In this document: piece after piece, positions 25,558 to 33,453 of the stretch
Layout of the letters: the number at the start of each line of letters is the position of its first letter
How positions within the stretch are numbered: position 1 is the first letter of the stretch
DNA from: Clostridia bacterium
GTDB lineage: Bacteria; Bacillota; Clostridia; Oscillospirales; CAG-272
Assembly: GCA_017631085.1 (NCBI GenBank)
Contig: JAGBTY010000002.1
Coordinates: forward strand, 1 to 64,000
Length of the DNA: 64,000 bases
Direction of reading: 5' to 3'
Notes under the pieces: model-generated
Database searches by the model: none
What the model was told of the DNA's origin: nothing
Seen by the model: only the letters and a program-made list of their open reading frames with translations
Translations under genes and position numbers: made by a program

Positions 25558-26910
25558 TCAATTTACCTTATATGCTCCACCCGGAAGCGAGCTTATAAGT
25601 CCATTGATCTCAAGGAAGGTAAGCGCCGTTACCACATCCGAAATATTCATGCCGTGTGATACGGGAAGCTCTGCTGTAAAGCTTCTGTCTCTCGGAAGAA
25701 CATTATACACGATACGGCTTGTGCTGTCAAGTCCCTCCAGGATAGAATTTATCTTTTCCTCTGTCAATTTATTATTTTCTTTATCATTTTCCGTGCTGTT
25801 TTTGTCAACACTTTCTTGTTCTTTTCTGTCTTTTCCGGATTTTTTCGCCTCAATGCTTTCCGATTTTTGCTCTTTTTTAGGAACTTCGTAGGTATTCTTT
25901 GACTGATCAGCTTCAATAAAGCGATGTCCGTCGATAGTTGACGAGTACACACTCATTTTCTTAAGCTCTCGCTCGTCAAGATCGGAGTGTTCTGTTGCTC
26001 TTAAATGTCCGTGCGTATTTATAACGTCACCGTAAAGGAATTCAAATTCTGCAAGAATATCCGCAGAAGAAAGGGCTATCGTCGCTCCCTGCCTTATAAG
26101 CTCGTTTGGCCCATCGGAGTTACTTTCATTGACCTTTCCCGGTAGTGCAAACAGTGCTCTGCCCTGAGCTATAGCTTTACTTGCGGTAATTAGCGCTCCG
26201 CTTCCTGCCGCACCCTCCACCACAAGAATACCCTGACAAAGACCGCTTATAATACGGTTTCTTTTAGGAAAATTCCATGGATTAGGTCTTTCAAATGGAG
26301 GAAATTCAGTAATTACAGCACCCTTTTTAGTAATTTCCTTCATAAGCTTTTTATGTTCCTTCGGGTATATCACTGATATACCGCTTCCAAGCACCGCGAC
26401 AGTACGGCCTTCGGCAGATATCGCGCCACAAGCGGCAACTCCGTCAATACCGAGCGCCATACCGCTGACTATTATGCAGTCAGCTCCCGCAAGCTCATAT
26501 GATATTTTATACGCACTTTGTTTTCCGTATTCACTCATTTTTCTCGTGCCCACGATTCCTATGCACAGAGACGAGTCCATCTGCGGAAATTTGCCGAGGC
26601 AGTAGAGACACACAGGAGGATCCTCTATATCCCTTAATCTGCCGGGGTATCTTTTATCTCCATATGAGATTATATCTACTTTGTTTGATTTGCAATACCG
26701 TATTATTGAATAAGAACTTTCAAGGGATTTATCTCCAAGAGCATTCTTAAGCTTCGTATCTATTCCTTCTATATGGTCTATCTCGTCCTCTTCAAGCCGA
26801 TATATATCGAAAGGGTCATCGTATTTATCCACAAGATGTCTGAAGTGTCTCGACGCTACGCCACATTTTTCTGCAAGCCATACCCAATATAAAACGCTTT
26901 CGTCTTTCAT
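25558..26910 (-). CDS. dprA: DNA-processing protein DprA
   Basis: The 450-residue cytoplasmic protein binds incoming single-stranded DNA and loads RecA during natural transformation. A SAM-like N-terminal part (1-70) precedes the Rossmann-like DprA core (about 100-310), with 'GIVGTRKMSEYGKQ', 'IVSGMALGIDG' and 'VLGSGISVIYPKEH'. An unusual Lys/Glu-rich low-complexity linker spans about residues 335-390. A winged-helix domain ends the protein ('NISDVVTALTFLEINGLI'). It overlaps the upstream methyltransferase gene by four bases (ATGA). ComF is the only other competence-type protein in the window. Confidence 0.93.
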   Translation of the reverse strand: MKDESVLYWVWLAEKCGVASRHFRHLVDKYDDPFDIYRLEEDEIDHIEGIDTKLKNALGDKSLESSYSIIRYCKSNKVDIISYGDKRYPGRLRDIEDPPVCLYCLGKFPQMDSSLCIGIVGTRKMSEYGKQSAYKISYELAGADCIIVSGMALGIDGVAACGAISAEGRTVAVLGSGISVIYPKEHKKLMKEITKKGAVITEFPPFERPNPWNFPKRNRIISGLCQGILVVEGAAGSGALITASKAIAQGRALFALPGKVNESNSDGPNELIRQGATIALSSADILAEFEFLYGDVINTHGHLRATEHSDLDERELKKMSVYSSTIDGHRFIEADQSKNTYEVPKKEQKSESIEAKKSGKDRKEQESVDKNSTENDKENNKLTEEKINSILEGLDSTSRIVYNVLPRDRSFTAELPVSHGMNISDVVTALTFLEINGLISSLPGGAYKVN

Positions 26911-27764
26911 ACGTTCCCCCTATTATACTTTTTTATACGTACAGTCTCCCATACACAAAGCGATGCAGCAACCGCCGCATTCAGAGACTCCGCTCCCTCT
27001 ACCATAGGGATTATCACGGGAGCATCACACGACTCTATAACTCCCTCAGAAAGTCCATGTCCTTCGTTGCCTATAACGAAGCAATCTGACTCACCAAGCT
27101 TTATATCGTCTATCGAAAGCGATCTGTCCGAAAGAGCCGTTGCATATACCCTTCTGCCCGATGTGCGAAGCGCCGTGATAAATTCAGCCAATTCCTCCAC
27201 GGGAACCGTCAAGGTTTTTTGTTTAAACACCGCCCCCATAGCACTTCTGATGGTTTTAGGACTGTATATATCGGCGCAGTCCGAGCTAATAACAAGCAGT
27301 TCTATTCCAAGAGCATTGCAGCTTCTCATTATAGCACCAAGGTTACCGGGATCTCTTACCGATTCGAGTATAAGTATCTTCTTATGCCCCGATGCAATAT
27401 CCGCAGCCTTTTGGAAATTTTCTCTGCAATGAAGAGAAGGTACAAATGAAGCAACGGTTATTATTCCCTCGGGCGCTCTTTCTTCACTTAATTTTTCAAA
27501 TACGCTTTCACCGACTCTGACAACGCATCTCTCGTCAAGTCTGCCTGACGACACGGCTTTTTCGACAGCCTCTTTAACAGATTCCTTTTCGGGAACTTTA
27601 AGTATTACGTTTTTTATGTCCATACCAAAGTCAACAGCCTCACAAAAAAGCTTTATTCCGTCAAACCTGAATGCTTCTTCCTTGATCCTGTTTTTCTTAT
27701 CCGTAAGACCGCCTATACTCTTTACAAGCGGATTGGCTCTGGATGTAATAACACTTTCCTTCAC
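26907..27764 (-). CDS. TrmH/SpoU-family RNA 2'-O-methyltransferase
   Basis: The 285-residue protein is a SPOUT-class methyltransferase with an N-terminal substrate-binding domain (about 1-110). The knotted catalytic domain has 'LESVRDPGNLGAIMRSC' near 132-148, 'FVIGNEGHGLSE' near 228, and 'IIPMVEGAESLNAAVAASL' as third motif. It most likely methylates a 23S rRNA ribose (YsgA/RlmB-like), using S-adenosylmethionine. The start is GTG at 27764, placed after GAAGGAGGG. It overlaps dprA by four bases and may be their first shared gene. Confidence 0.9.
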   Translation of the reverse strand: MKESVITSRANPLVKSIGGLTDKKNRIKEEAFRFDGIKLFCEAVDFGMDIKNVILKVPEKESVKEAVEKAVSSGRLDERCVVRVGESVFEKLSEERAPEGIITVASFVPSLHCRENFQKAADIASGHKKILILESVRDPGNLGAIMRSCNALGIELLVISSDCADIYSPKTIRSAMGAVFKQKTLTVPVEELAEFITALRTSGRRVYATALSDRSLSIDDIKLGESDCFVIGNEGHGLSEGVIESCDAPVIIPMVEGAESLNAAVAASLCVWETVRIKKYNRGNV

Positions 27765-27802
27765 TTTGTTCCCTCCTTCTAAAATGTAGATAAAACCAAA
27801 AG

Positions 27803-27826
27803 AAAACCCGGTAAAAACCGGGTTTT
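27803..27826 (-). terminator. Intrinsic terminator of the infC-rpmI-rplT operon
   Basis: A 10-bp stem AAAACCCGGT/ACCGGGTTTT with a four-base loop lies 11 nt past the rplT stop, followed by a T-rich tract on the minus strand. Confidence 0.85.
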
Positions 27827-27836
27827 ATAGCTCTGA

Positions 27837-28190
27837 TTAAAGAGCTGCCTTTGCCTTTGCAGCAAGATCTGCAAATGCTTCCTTATCGGATACAGCTATT
27901 TCAGCAAGCATCTTGCGGTTGAGCTCGATACCAGCCTTCTTAAGTCCATTCATGAATGTAGAGTAGTTCATACCGTTTGCCTTTGCAGCAGCAGAGATAC
28001 GAGTGATCCAAAGTCTGCGGAAATCTCTCTTCTTCATCTTTCTGCCAGCGAAAGCATAATTGCCACTCTTCATTACGGCTTGCTTTGCCATCTTGAAGTG
28101 CTTGGATTTAGCACCCCAGTAACCCTTTGCAGCCTTAAGAACTTTATTTCTTCTCTTGCGCGTCATCATTGCGCCCTTAATTCTTGCCAT
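27837..28190 (-). CDS. rplT: Ribosomal protein L20
   Basis: The 117-residue protein is a primary binder of 23S rRNA in 50S assembly. It has the family sequence '[22 protein letters not shown]' (first part) and '[19 protein letters not shown]'. Length equals the usual 117-119. It is last in infC-rpmI-rplT, 29 nt after rpmI. In Bacillota, L20 represses this operon by binding the leader RNA; a leader of that type is present at 29005-29157. Confidence 0.98.
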   Translation of the reverse strand: MARIKGAMMTRKRRNKVLKAAKGYWGAKSKHFKMAKQAVMKSGNYAFAGRKMKKRDFRRLWITRISAAAKANGMNYSTFMNGLKKAGIELNRKMLAEIAVSDKEAFADLAAKAKAAL

Positions 28191-28219
28191 TTTTCGTTTC
28201 CTCCTCTGTTATTTCCTGA

Positions 28220-28414
28220 TTATTTCTGGATAAGTGTTCTGATGTTTGCTGTCATGGATTCGCTAAGAATCGCGCCCTGACGAAGATGTCTCTTTCTCTT
28301 CGCAGTCTTAAGACCTGTGTTATGTCTGTGATGACAGTGACCCATTTTTACCTTACCGGAACCGGTAACAGAGAATCTCTTTGCCGATGCCTTGTGTGTC
28401 TTGATTTTTCCCAT
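28220..28414 (-). CDS. rpmI: Ribosomal protein L35
   Basis: The 64-residue basic protein of the large subunit shows the L35 pattern 'KIKTHKASAKRFSVTGSGKVK' (opening), then 'RHNTGLKTAKRKRHLRQ'. AAAGGAGA lies upstream of the ATG. It sits between infC and rplT, the near-universal order. Confidence 0.98.
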   Translation of the reverse strand: MGKIKTHKASAKRFSVTGSGKVKMGHCHHRHNTGLKTAKRKRHLRQGAILSESMTANIRTLIQK

Positions 28415-28485
28415 TTTTATTATCTCCTTTTTTATTTCATTGATAATTCAAATTTATCCACAGTTCTCTTGAGAGAACCTTAAGA

Positions 28486-29004
28486 TCACTTAAGCTTGAG
28501 CGGTGAGATCACCATACTCATTATTCTACCGTCAAGAACGGGAGCCTTGTCAACATTGCCGAGAGCAGCGCAGGACTCCTCAAATTTTTTCATGATCTCC
28601 TGTCCGATAGAAACATGGCTCATCTCACGTCCCTTAAAGCGCATAACGACTCTGACCTTGTTTCCGCTCTCAAGAAATCTTTGAGCGTGTCTTACCTTAG
28701 TCTCAAAATCGTGAGTATCGATCCTGCATGACAGCTGGATCTCCTTAAGCTCGATGGTCTGCTGCTTCTTTTTGGCTTCCTTTTCCTTTTTGTCTCTTTC
28801 AAAACGGTATTTGCCGTAATCCATAATACGACATACAGGCGGCTGTGCCTGAGGAGCCATCAAAACCAAGTCGTATCCCTGATCGTATGCGAGTTTCAAT
28901 GCTGCGTCAGAGCTCATGATGCCGACAGCTTCGCCGTCCACTCCAACAACTCTTACTTCTGCAAGTCTGATCTCCTCATTGATCATTAATTCTTTTGCGC
29001 TAAT
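28486..29004 (-). CDS. infC: Translation initiation factor IF-3, AUU start
   Basis: IF-3 binds the 30S subunit and checks initiator tRNA and start codons. The N-domain begins 'INEEIRLAEVRVVG', the linker is Lys/Glu-rich, and the C-domain contains 'CRIDTHDFETKVRHAQRFLESG' (first part) and 'VVMRFKGREM'. The start is read as ATT at 29002-29004 (about 172 residues), because GGAGGT lies nine bases upstream. The next ATG (28986) has no Shine-Dalgarno site and would trim six residues. AUU starts are a known autoregulatory device of infC. The gene heads infC-rpmI-rplT. Confidence 0.95.
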   Translation of the reverse strand: MSAKELMINEEIRLAEVRVVGVDGEAVGIMSSDAALKLAYDQGYDLVLMAPQAQPPVCRIMDYGKYRFERDKKEKEAKKKQQTIELKEIQLSCRIDTHDFETKVRHAQRFLESGNKVRVVMRFKGREMSHVSIGQEIMKKFEESCAALGNVDKAPVLDGRIMSMVISPLKLK

Positions 29005-29157
29005 ACTAAATACACCTCCAATATTTGCTTAAAGCAAAAAAAATCATGCGAAAGAGAGTTTCTCCGCACGACAATACTCCGAGTGGTCGGAATAGCCTTT
29101 ATTGACCGAGCCCGCTGTGCGGCAGGGTGAGAACGGAGAACGCTCTGCTTCATTTAC
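29005..29157 (-). promoter_or_regulatory. infC operon leader of the L20-leader type
   Basis: About 150 nt of leader lie between the promoter and infC. The leader shows several hairpin arms ('GTTCTCCGTTCTC', 'CGCACAGCGGGCTCGGTC', 'CCGACCACTCGG') and ends in a terminator-like hairpin with a long T tract (29034-29068). This layout matches the Bacillota L20 leader, in which excess L20 stabilises termination. Assignment rests on position and overall look, not on a covariance search. Confidence 0.65.
29034..29068 (-). terminator. Attenuator hairpin in the infC leader
   Basis: On the minus strand TGCG-GAGA pairs with TCTC-CGCA (small bulge), then a run of about eight T residues follows, about 15 nt before the infC ribosome-binding site. 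Confidence 0.65.
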
Positions 29158-29163
29158 CCATGT

Positions 29164-29192
29164 ATTTTACCACACCTTACTCTGAATGTCAA
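29164..29192 (-). promoter_or_regulatory. Sigma-A promoter of the infC operon
   Basis: Minus-strand TTGACA (29187-29192), a 17-bp spacer, then TAAAAT (29164-29169). Predicted transcript start is near 29157. Confidence 0.85.
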
Positions 29193-29358
29193 GTGTTTTT
29201 TTGAATTTTTTTTATTTTATTTTCACCTACGACAAACCTGCGACATCAAAGGCAAAACCGCATACTCACATAAAAAAATTTGGTTTTAGCCCCCACTTTT
29301 TTTCAAAGTATATCTTTTTTGACGAATTTTTTTATAAAAAATCGTACAATTTGGATAT

Positions 29359-29386
29359 TTACAAAATTGTCTTTTGGAGTTATAAT
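29359..29386 (+). promoter_or_regulatory. Promoter of a small RNA upstream of lon
   Basis: TTACAA (29359-29364), a 16-bp spacer and a perfect TATAAT (29381-29386). Transcription would begin near 29393. Confidence 0.6.
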
Positions 29387-29392
29387 ATTAAA

Positions 29393-29508
29393 GCTGTCGG
29401 CGGCACCAACTCCACAGCGTCACGCACAACGGTCACTTGATACTTGCGGAATATCAATCTTATGATATTAAACGCGCTCGTACGGTCTCGGTTGTGCTTT
29501 TTTATTTT
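29393..29508 (+). ncRNA. Candidate small structured RNA with intrinsic terminator
   Basis: About 115 nt lie between a good promoter and a T-rich tail (29498-29510), with no reading frame worth considering. Helices: GCTGT (29393-29397) with ACAGC (29414-29418); AATATCA (29450-29456) with TGATATT (29463-29469); and a closing GCACAAC (29424-29430) with GTTGTGC (29491-29497), right before the T run. It may be an independent RNA or a terminating leader for lon. I do not recognise the family. Confidence 0.5.
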
Positions 29509-29583
29509 TTCGAAAATCCTGCTTTATTTATTATAATTATTATAATTATATTTGAATAAAATTTAAATTAATTAAAAAAGGTA

Positions 29584-29612
29584 TGGAAATCCACCACAAG
29601 ATGTGATATAAT
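29584..29612 (+). promoter_or_regulatory. Probable promoter of lon
   Basis: TGGAAA (29584-29589), a 17-bp spacer and a perfect TATAAT (29607-29612). A small hairpin, GGGAGA/TCTCCC (29640-29657), lies just ahead of the AAAGGA ribosome-binding site (29659-29664). No CIRCE element is seen. Confidence 0.55.
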
Positions 29613-29675
29613 AAAGAATAATAAAATAATTGTTTGCGTGGGAGATGTCGTTCTCCCGAAAGGATATAAAAGATC

Positions 29676-32123
29676 ATGCCAAAATACATAGAAAAAATAG
29701 AAAAGAATACGCTTCCAGTTATACCAATAAAAGGTATCGTCGCCTTCCCGGGAGTTCCGCTCAGCTTTGAGCTTTCCGAGGAAAGCGCCGTTCATGCTGC
29801 TGAAGCTGCTTTTGAGACCGACTCCTTCGCTCTCATATGTACGGTTTCAGATATTACAGCCGAAAAGATCACTTCCGAATCACTCTACCGAGTAGGTACT
29901 GTATCAAAAATAAAGCAGTCTATGAAAACTCCAGAGGGAAATATGCGTCTGATAACCGAAGGCTATTCAAGAGCGTCCGTTCTTGAATTCCGCTCTTTTG
30001 CGGACTACATCTCTGCCGACGTCATATCAAAAACACTCTCCCTTACAGATGAGGACAGCATTCGATCTCAGGCATATTGCAGAGCAATGCTCACAGAGGT
30101 TGAAGGCCTTGTAAAGCTCCTCCCCTCTGTTAGTGATGATATGCTCATGGCGGCAAAGGCTATAAAGACCCCTGCCCTTCTTGCCGATTTTATTGCTTCT
30201 AACATACTTGTAAAATATCACGACAAGCAGAAGATACTTGAATGCTTTGATCCTATAAAGCGAATTGAGTTGCTTATTACTCTTATAAAGGAAGAGATCA
30301 CTCTTCTCGAATGTGAGCTCGATATTCACAAGAAGGTCAGAGCAAATCTCAACCAGAATCAAAGAGATTTTTATCTCAGAGAGCAGATAAGAGTTATAAA
30401 GGACGAGCTTGGCGATTCCTCGGAAACCGACGAATATTACGATAAAATAATGGAAGCGAAGCTTCCCGACGAAGTAAAGGAAAAACTTCTCAAGGAAAAT
30501 GAAAGAATGTCAAGAACCCCCTTCGGTTCGTCGGAAGCATCTGTCATTCGATCCTATCTTGACACATGTCTTGAAATACCGTGGACTGCCGAAACGCGTG
30601 ACCGACTTGACATAAAGACCGCAAAAAAGATACTTGACAACGACCACGACGGACTTGAAAAGGTCAAGGAAAGAATACTTGAATATCTTGCAGTAAAACA
30701 GCTTAATCCCTCTCTCGGCAACCAGATAATCTGTCTCGTAGGCCCTCCAGGTGTTGGTAAGACATCTATCGGAGCATCTATTGCAAGAGCAATGAAGAGA
30801 GAATACGTTCGCGTATCCCTCGGAGGCATTCGTGACGAAGCTGATATACGAGGCCACAGAAAGACATATGTTGGCTCTATGCCGGGTCGAATAATCAATG
30901 CTCTCGTTCAGGCAAAGGTAAAAAACCCTCTTATTCTTCTTGATGAGATCGACAAGCTAACACGAGACTCTCACGGAGATCCCTCATCGGCTCTTCTTGA
31001 GGTTCTTGATTCCGAGCAGAACAAGACGTTCAGAGACCATTTCGTTGAGCTCCCATTTGATCTGTCGGGTTGTCTGTTTATTGCAACAGCAAACACACTT
31101 GACACCGTTCCGCGTCCTCTTCTTGACAGAATGGAAGTCATAGAGCTTAAGACGTATACGAAGAGTGAGAAGCTTTCCATCGCAAAGCATCACCTTATTC
31201 CAAAGCAGCTCGGTCGTCACGGACTTGATAAAAAGAGAGTTGCCATCTCTGATTCGGCAGTTATTGAGCTTATTGATTACTATACTCGTGAAGCGGGAGT
31301 CAGAAATCTTGAGAGAAGCCTTGGTTCTCTGATAAGAAAAGCCGCGAAAAAGTTAGTTGAAAATGAAGAAGCTAAAAAGATAAAGATAGGTGCGGAAAAT
31401 ATTTCCGAATATCTGGGAGCAAGAAAATATCTACCCGAAAAGATCTCTGCTGAAGACGAGGTTGGGTCTGTTAATGGACTTGCATATACAGCAGTCGGCG
31501 GAAGTATGCTTAAAGTCGAGGTAGCAGTTCTTGAAGGAACGGGAAAGATAGAGCTTACCGGCTCTCTGGGTGACGTAATGAAGGAATCGGCGCATATTGC
31601 CGTAAGCCTTGTCCGTTCCCTTGCGGCAGAATACGGAATACCCACCGATTTTTACAAAACCAAAGATATACATATACACTTCCCCGAGGGCGCAGTCCCC
31701 AAGGACGGACCTTCCGCAGGAGTGACAATGGTAACAGCTCTTATCAGCGCACTTAGCGGTCGCGCTGTAAAGCGCCATGTTGCCATGACGGGTGAGATAT
31801 CACTCCGAGGCAACGTTCTCGCCATAGGCGGACTTAAGGAAAAGACCATGGCGGCTTACACAGCGGGTATAACCACCGTTCTCATTCCCAAAGACAATAT
31901 CCGCGACCTTGAGGATATCGACGCGGTGGCAAAAGAGCACCTGACATTTATTCCCTGCAAACGTATCTCTGATGTACTTAAGGTCGCTCTTTGTCAGCAG
32001 GCTGAAGAGGTTACGCTCTACAGCAAAAAGGACTCCGACTTTAACGGATTTGCCGAAATATTTCCCGGAGCAAACGGAGAAAGTACAACTAAACCGACCG
32101 TTTCAATGAAAGACGGACAATAA
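29676..32123 (+). CDS. lon: ATP-dependent protease Lon
   Basis: The 815-residue AAA+ protease degrades damaged and regulatory proteins in the cytoplasm. An N-terminal substrate-binding domain (about 10-210) precedes the ATPase: Walker A GPPGVGKTS (about 356-364) and Walker B 'NPLILLDEIDKL'. The S16 protease domain has Ser680 in 'KDGPSAGVT' and the catalytic lysine in 'GGLKEK' (721-723). Length is normal for Lon A (about 780-820). It is followed 36 nt later by engB, the conserved lon-engB (lonA-ysxC) pair of Bacillota. Confidence 0.98.
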   Translation: MPKYIEKIEKNTLPVIPIKGIVAFPGVPLSFELSEESAVHAAEAAFETDSFALICTVSDITAEKITSESLYRVGTVSKIKQSMKTPEGNMRLITEGYSRASVLEFRSFADYISADVISKTLSLTDEDSIRSQAYCRAMLTEVEGLVKLLPSVSDDMLMAAKAIKTPALLADFIASNILVKYHDKQKILECFDPIKRIELLITLIKEEITLLECELDIHKKVRANLNQNQRDFYLREQIRVIKDELGDSSETDEYYDKIMEAKLPDEVKEKLLKENERMSRTPFGSSEASVIRSYLDTCLEIPWTAETRDRLDIKTAKKILDNDHDGLEKVKERILEYLAVKQLNPSLGNQIICLVGPPGVGKTSIGASIARAMKREYVRVSLGGIRDEADIRGHRKTYVGSMPGRIINALVQAKVKNPLILLDEIDKLTRDSHGDPSSALLEVLDSEQNKTFRDHFVELPFDLSGCLFIATANTLDTVPRPLLDRMEVIELKTYTKSEKLSIAKHHLIPKQLGRHGLDKKRVAISDSAVIELIDYYTREAGVRNLERSLGSLIRKAAKKLVENEEAKKIKIGAENISEYLGARKYLPEKISAEDEVGSVNGLAYTAVGGSMLKVEVAVLEGTGKIELTGSLGDVMKESAHIAVSLVRSLAAEYGIPTDFYKTKDIHIHFPEGAVPKDGPSAGVTMVTALISALSGRAVKRHVAMTGEISLRGNVLAIGGLKEKTMAAYTAGITTVLIPKDNIRDLEDIDAVAKEHLTFIPCKRISDVLKVALCQQAEEVTLYSKKDSDFNGFAEIFPGANGESTTKPTVSMKDGQ

Positions 32124-32159
32124 ATAAGGCTTGATGCTTCAATTGAAAGAGAGAACAAA

Positions 32160-32756
32160 ATGGCACTGAATCTTCAAAATACGACCTTAAAGATAAGTGC
32201 GGGAACACCTGCACAGTTTCCGTCAAATCCGCAGCCTCAGATTGCATTTTCGGGAAGATCAAATGTGGGAAAAAGCTCACTTATCAACTCACTTCTCGGC
32301 AGAAAGAATCTTGCGAGAGTCAGCTCATCTCCCGGAAAGACAATTACTATAAACTTTTATGACATAGATAAAAAGCTTTATTTTGCCGACCTTCCCGGAT
32401 ATGGATTTGCAAAACGCAACCCTGAAGATAAGAAAAAATGGTCGGCCCTTACCGATGGCTTCTTTACTTCAAATAAGAACATCGATCGTCTGGCTCTTGT
32501 CGTTCAGCTGGTCGACAGCCGAATCGGACCTACCGCTGACGACGAAATGATGCTTGAGTTTCTTAACGCATCGTCTCTCCCTTATGTTGTAGTTGCAACA
32601 AAGACCGACAAGCTCAACGCAACAGAAAGAAAAAAGAGCTTTGAATCTCTTGAGTCTCATCCTCTTATAAACAGCAGAGTTCTCCCCTTTTCCTCTCTCA
32701 AGGGTGAAGGTAAAGACGAGCTTTGGAAAGAAATAATAAAAGCCACGGGAATATAA
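32160..32756 (+). CDS. engB: Ribosome biogenesis GTPase EngB/YsxC
   Basis: The 198-residue GTPase acts in late 50S subunit assembly. G1 is GRSNVGKSS (residues 32-40), the G3 region is 'DLPGYGFA', and G4 is 'TKTDKL'. Length and the 'FSGRSNVGKSSLINSLL' start match the family. It lies between lon and a histidine phosphatase gene, all closely spaced. Confidence 0.96.
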   Translation: MALNLQNTTLKISAGTPAQFPSNPQPQIAFSGRSNVGKSSLINSLLGRKNLARVSSSPGKTITINFYDIDKKLYFADLPGYGFAKRNPEDKKKWSALTDGFFTSNKNIDRLALVVQLVDSRIGPTADDEMMLEFLNASSLPYVVVATKTDKLNATERKKSFESLESHPLINSRVLPFSSLKGEGKDELWKEIIKATGI

Positions 32757-32772
32757 AAAAGAAAGGCACAAA

Positions 32773-33420
32773 ATGACAAAACTTATTCTTGTCCGTCACG
32801 GACAGAGCATAGCAAACGCCGAAAACAAATTTGCGGGACATTCGGATTTTGACCTGAGTCCTCTCGGCAAAACTCAGGCAGAGCTTACGGGAGAATATAT
32901 CGTAAAAAGAGAAAAAATAGACAAGATATATGCAAGTGATCTGCTAAGAGCATACAACACAGTCGTTCCCGCCTCAAAGAAAACGGGAATTCCTATAATT
33001 CCCACCACGTCTTTGCGCGAAATATTCGCGGGAGAATGGGAAGCTCTCACTGTCGGAGCAATTGCAGAAAACTATCCAATCGACTTTGATAAGTGGAAAA
33101 ACGACTTTTCCAATTCCCGCCCTACAGGTGGAGAATCGGTCGAGGAACTGTATTATAGAATAAGAGACGCTATATGTGCAATCGCAGAGGAAAACCCCAA
33201 CTGCACCGTACTTATAGGCACACATGCAACCCCTGTAAGAGCTTTTGAGTGCTTTGCGAGAGGATTAGGCGCAGATATGATACACACAGTTCCTTTCTGT
33301 CATAACACAGCAATTAACATCTTCGAATACAAAGAAGGTAGGGCTTACCCTATAGAGACTAATATAACCGAACATCTTTCGGATCTTATAACCGCTCTTC
33401 CGAAAGAAATAAACGCATGA
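32773..33420 (+). CDS. Histidine phosphatase family protein (phosphoglycerate mutase-like)
   Basis: The 215-residue protein has the catalytic RHG motif at residues 8-10 ('LILVRHGQSIAN') and a second histidine in 'VLIGTHATPVRAF'. The region 'GHSDFDLSPLGKTQAEL' and 'IYASDLLRAYNT' match cobalamin/broad-specificity phosphatases (GpmB/CobC-like). The true substrate cannot be told from sequence. It follows engB by 16 nt and ends 33 nt before lysA. Confidence 0.88.
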   Translation: MTKLILVRHGQSIANAENKFAGHSDFDLSPLGKTQAELTGEYIVKREKIDKIYASDLLRAYNTVVPASKKTGIPIIPTTSLREIFAGEWEALTVGAIAENYPIDFDKWKNDFSNSRPTGGESVEELYYRIRDAICAIAEENPNCTVLIGTHATPVRAFECFARGLGADMIHTVPFCHNTAINIFEYKEGRAYPIETNITEHLSDLITALPKEINA

Positions 33421-33453
33421 TACCGAAACGGGTATTGGGAAGGACAAAACAAA

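Noticed and set aside
29186..29465. Open frames of 60-84 codons upstream of lon
   Set aside because: They cover the infC promoter and a structured RNA, have no ribosome-binding site and no protein-like pattern.
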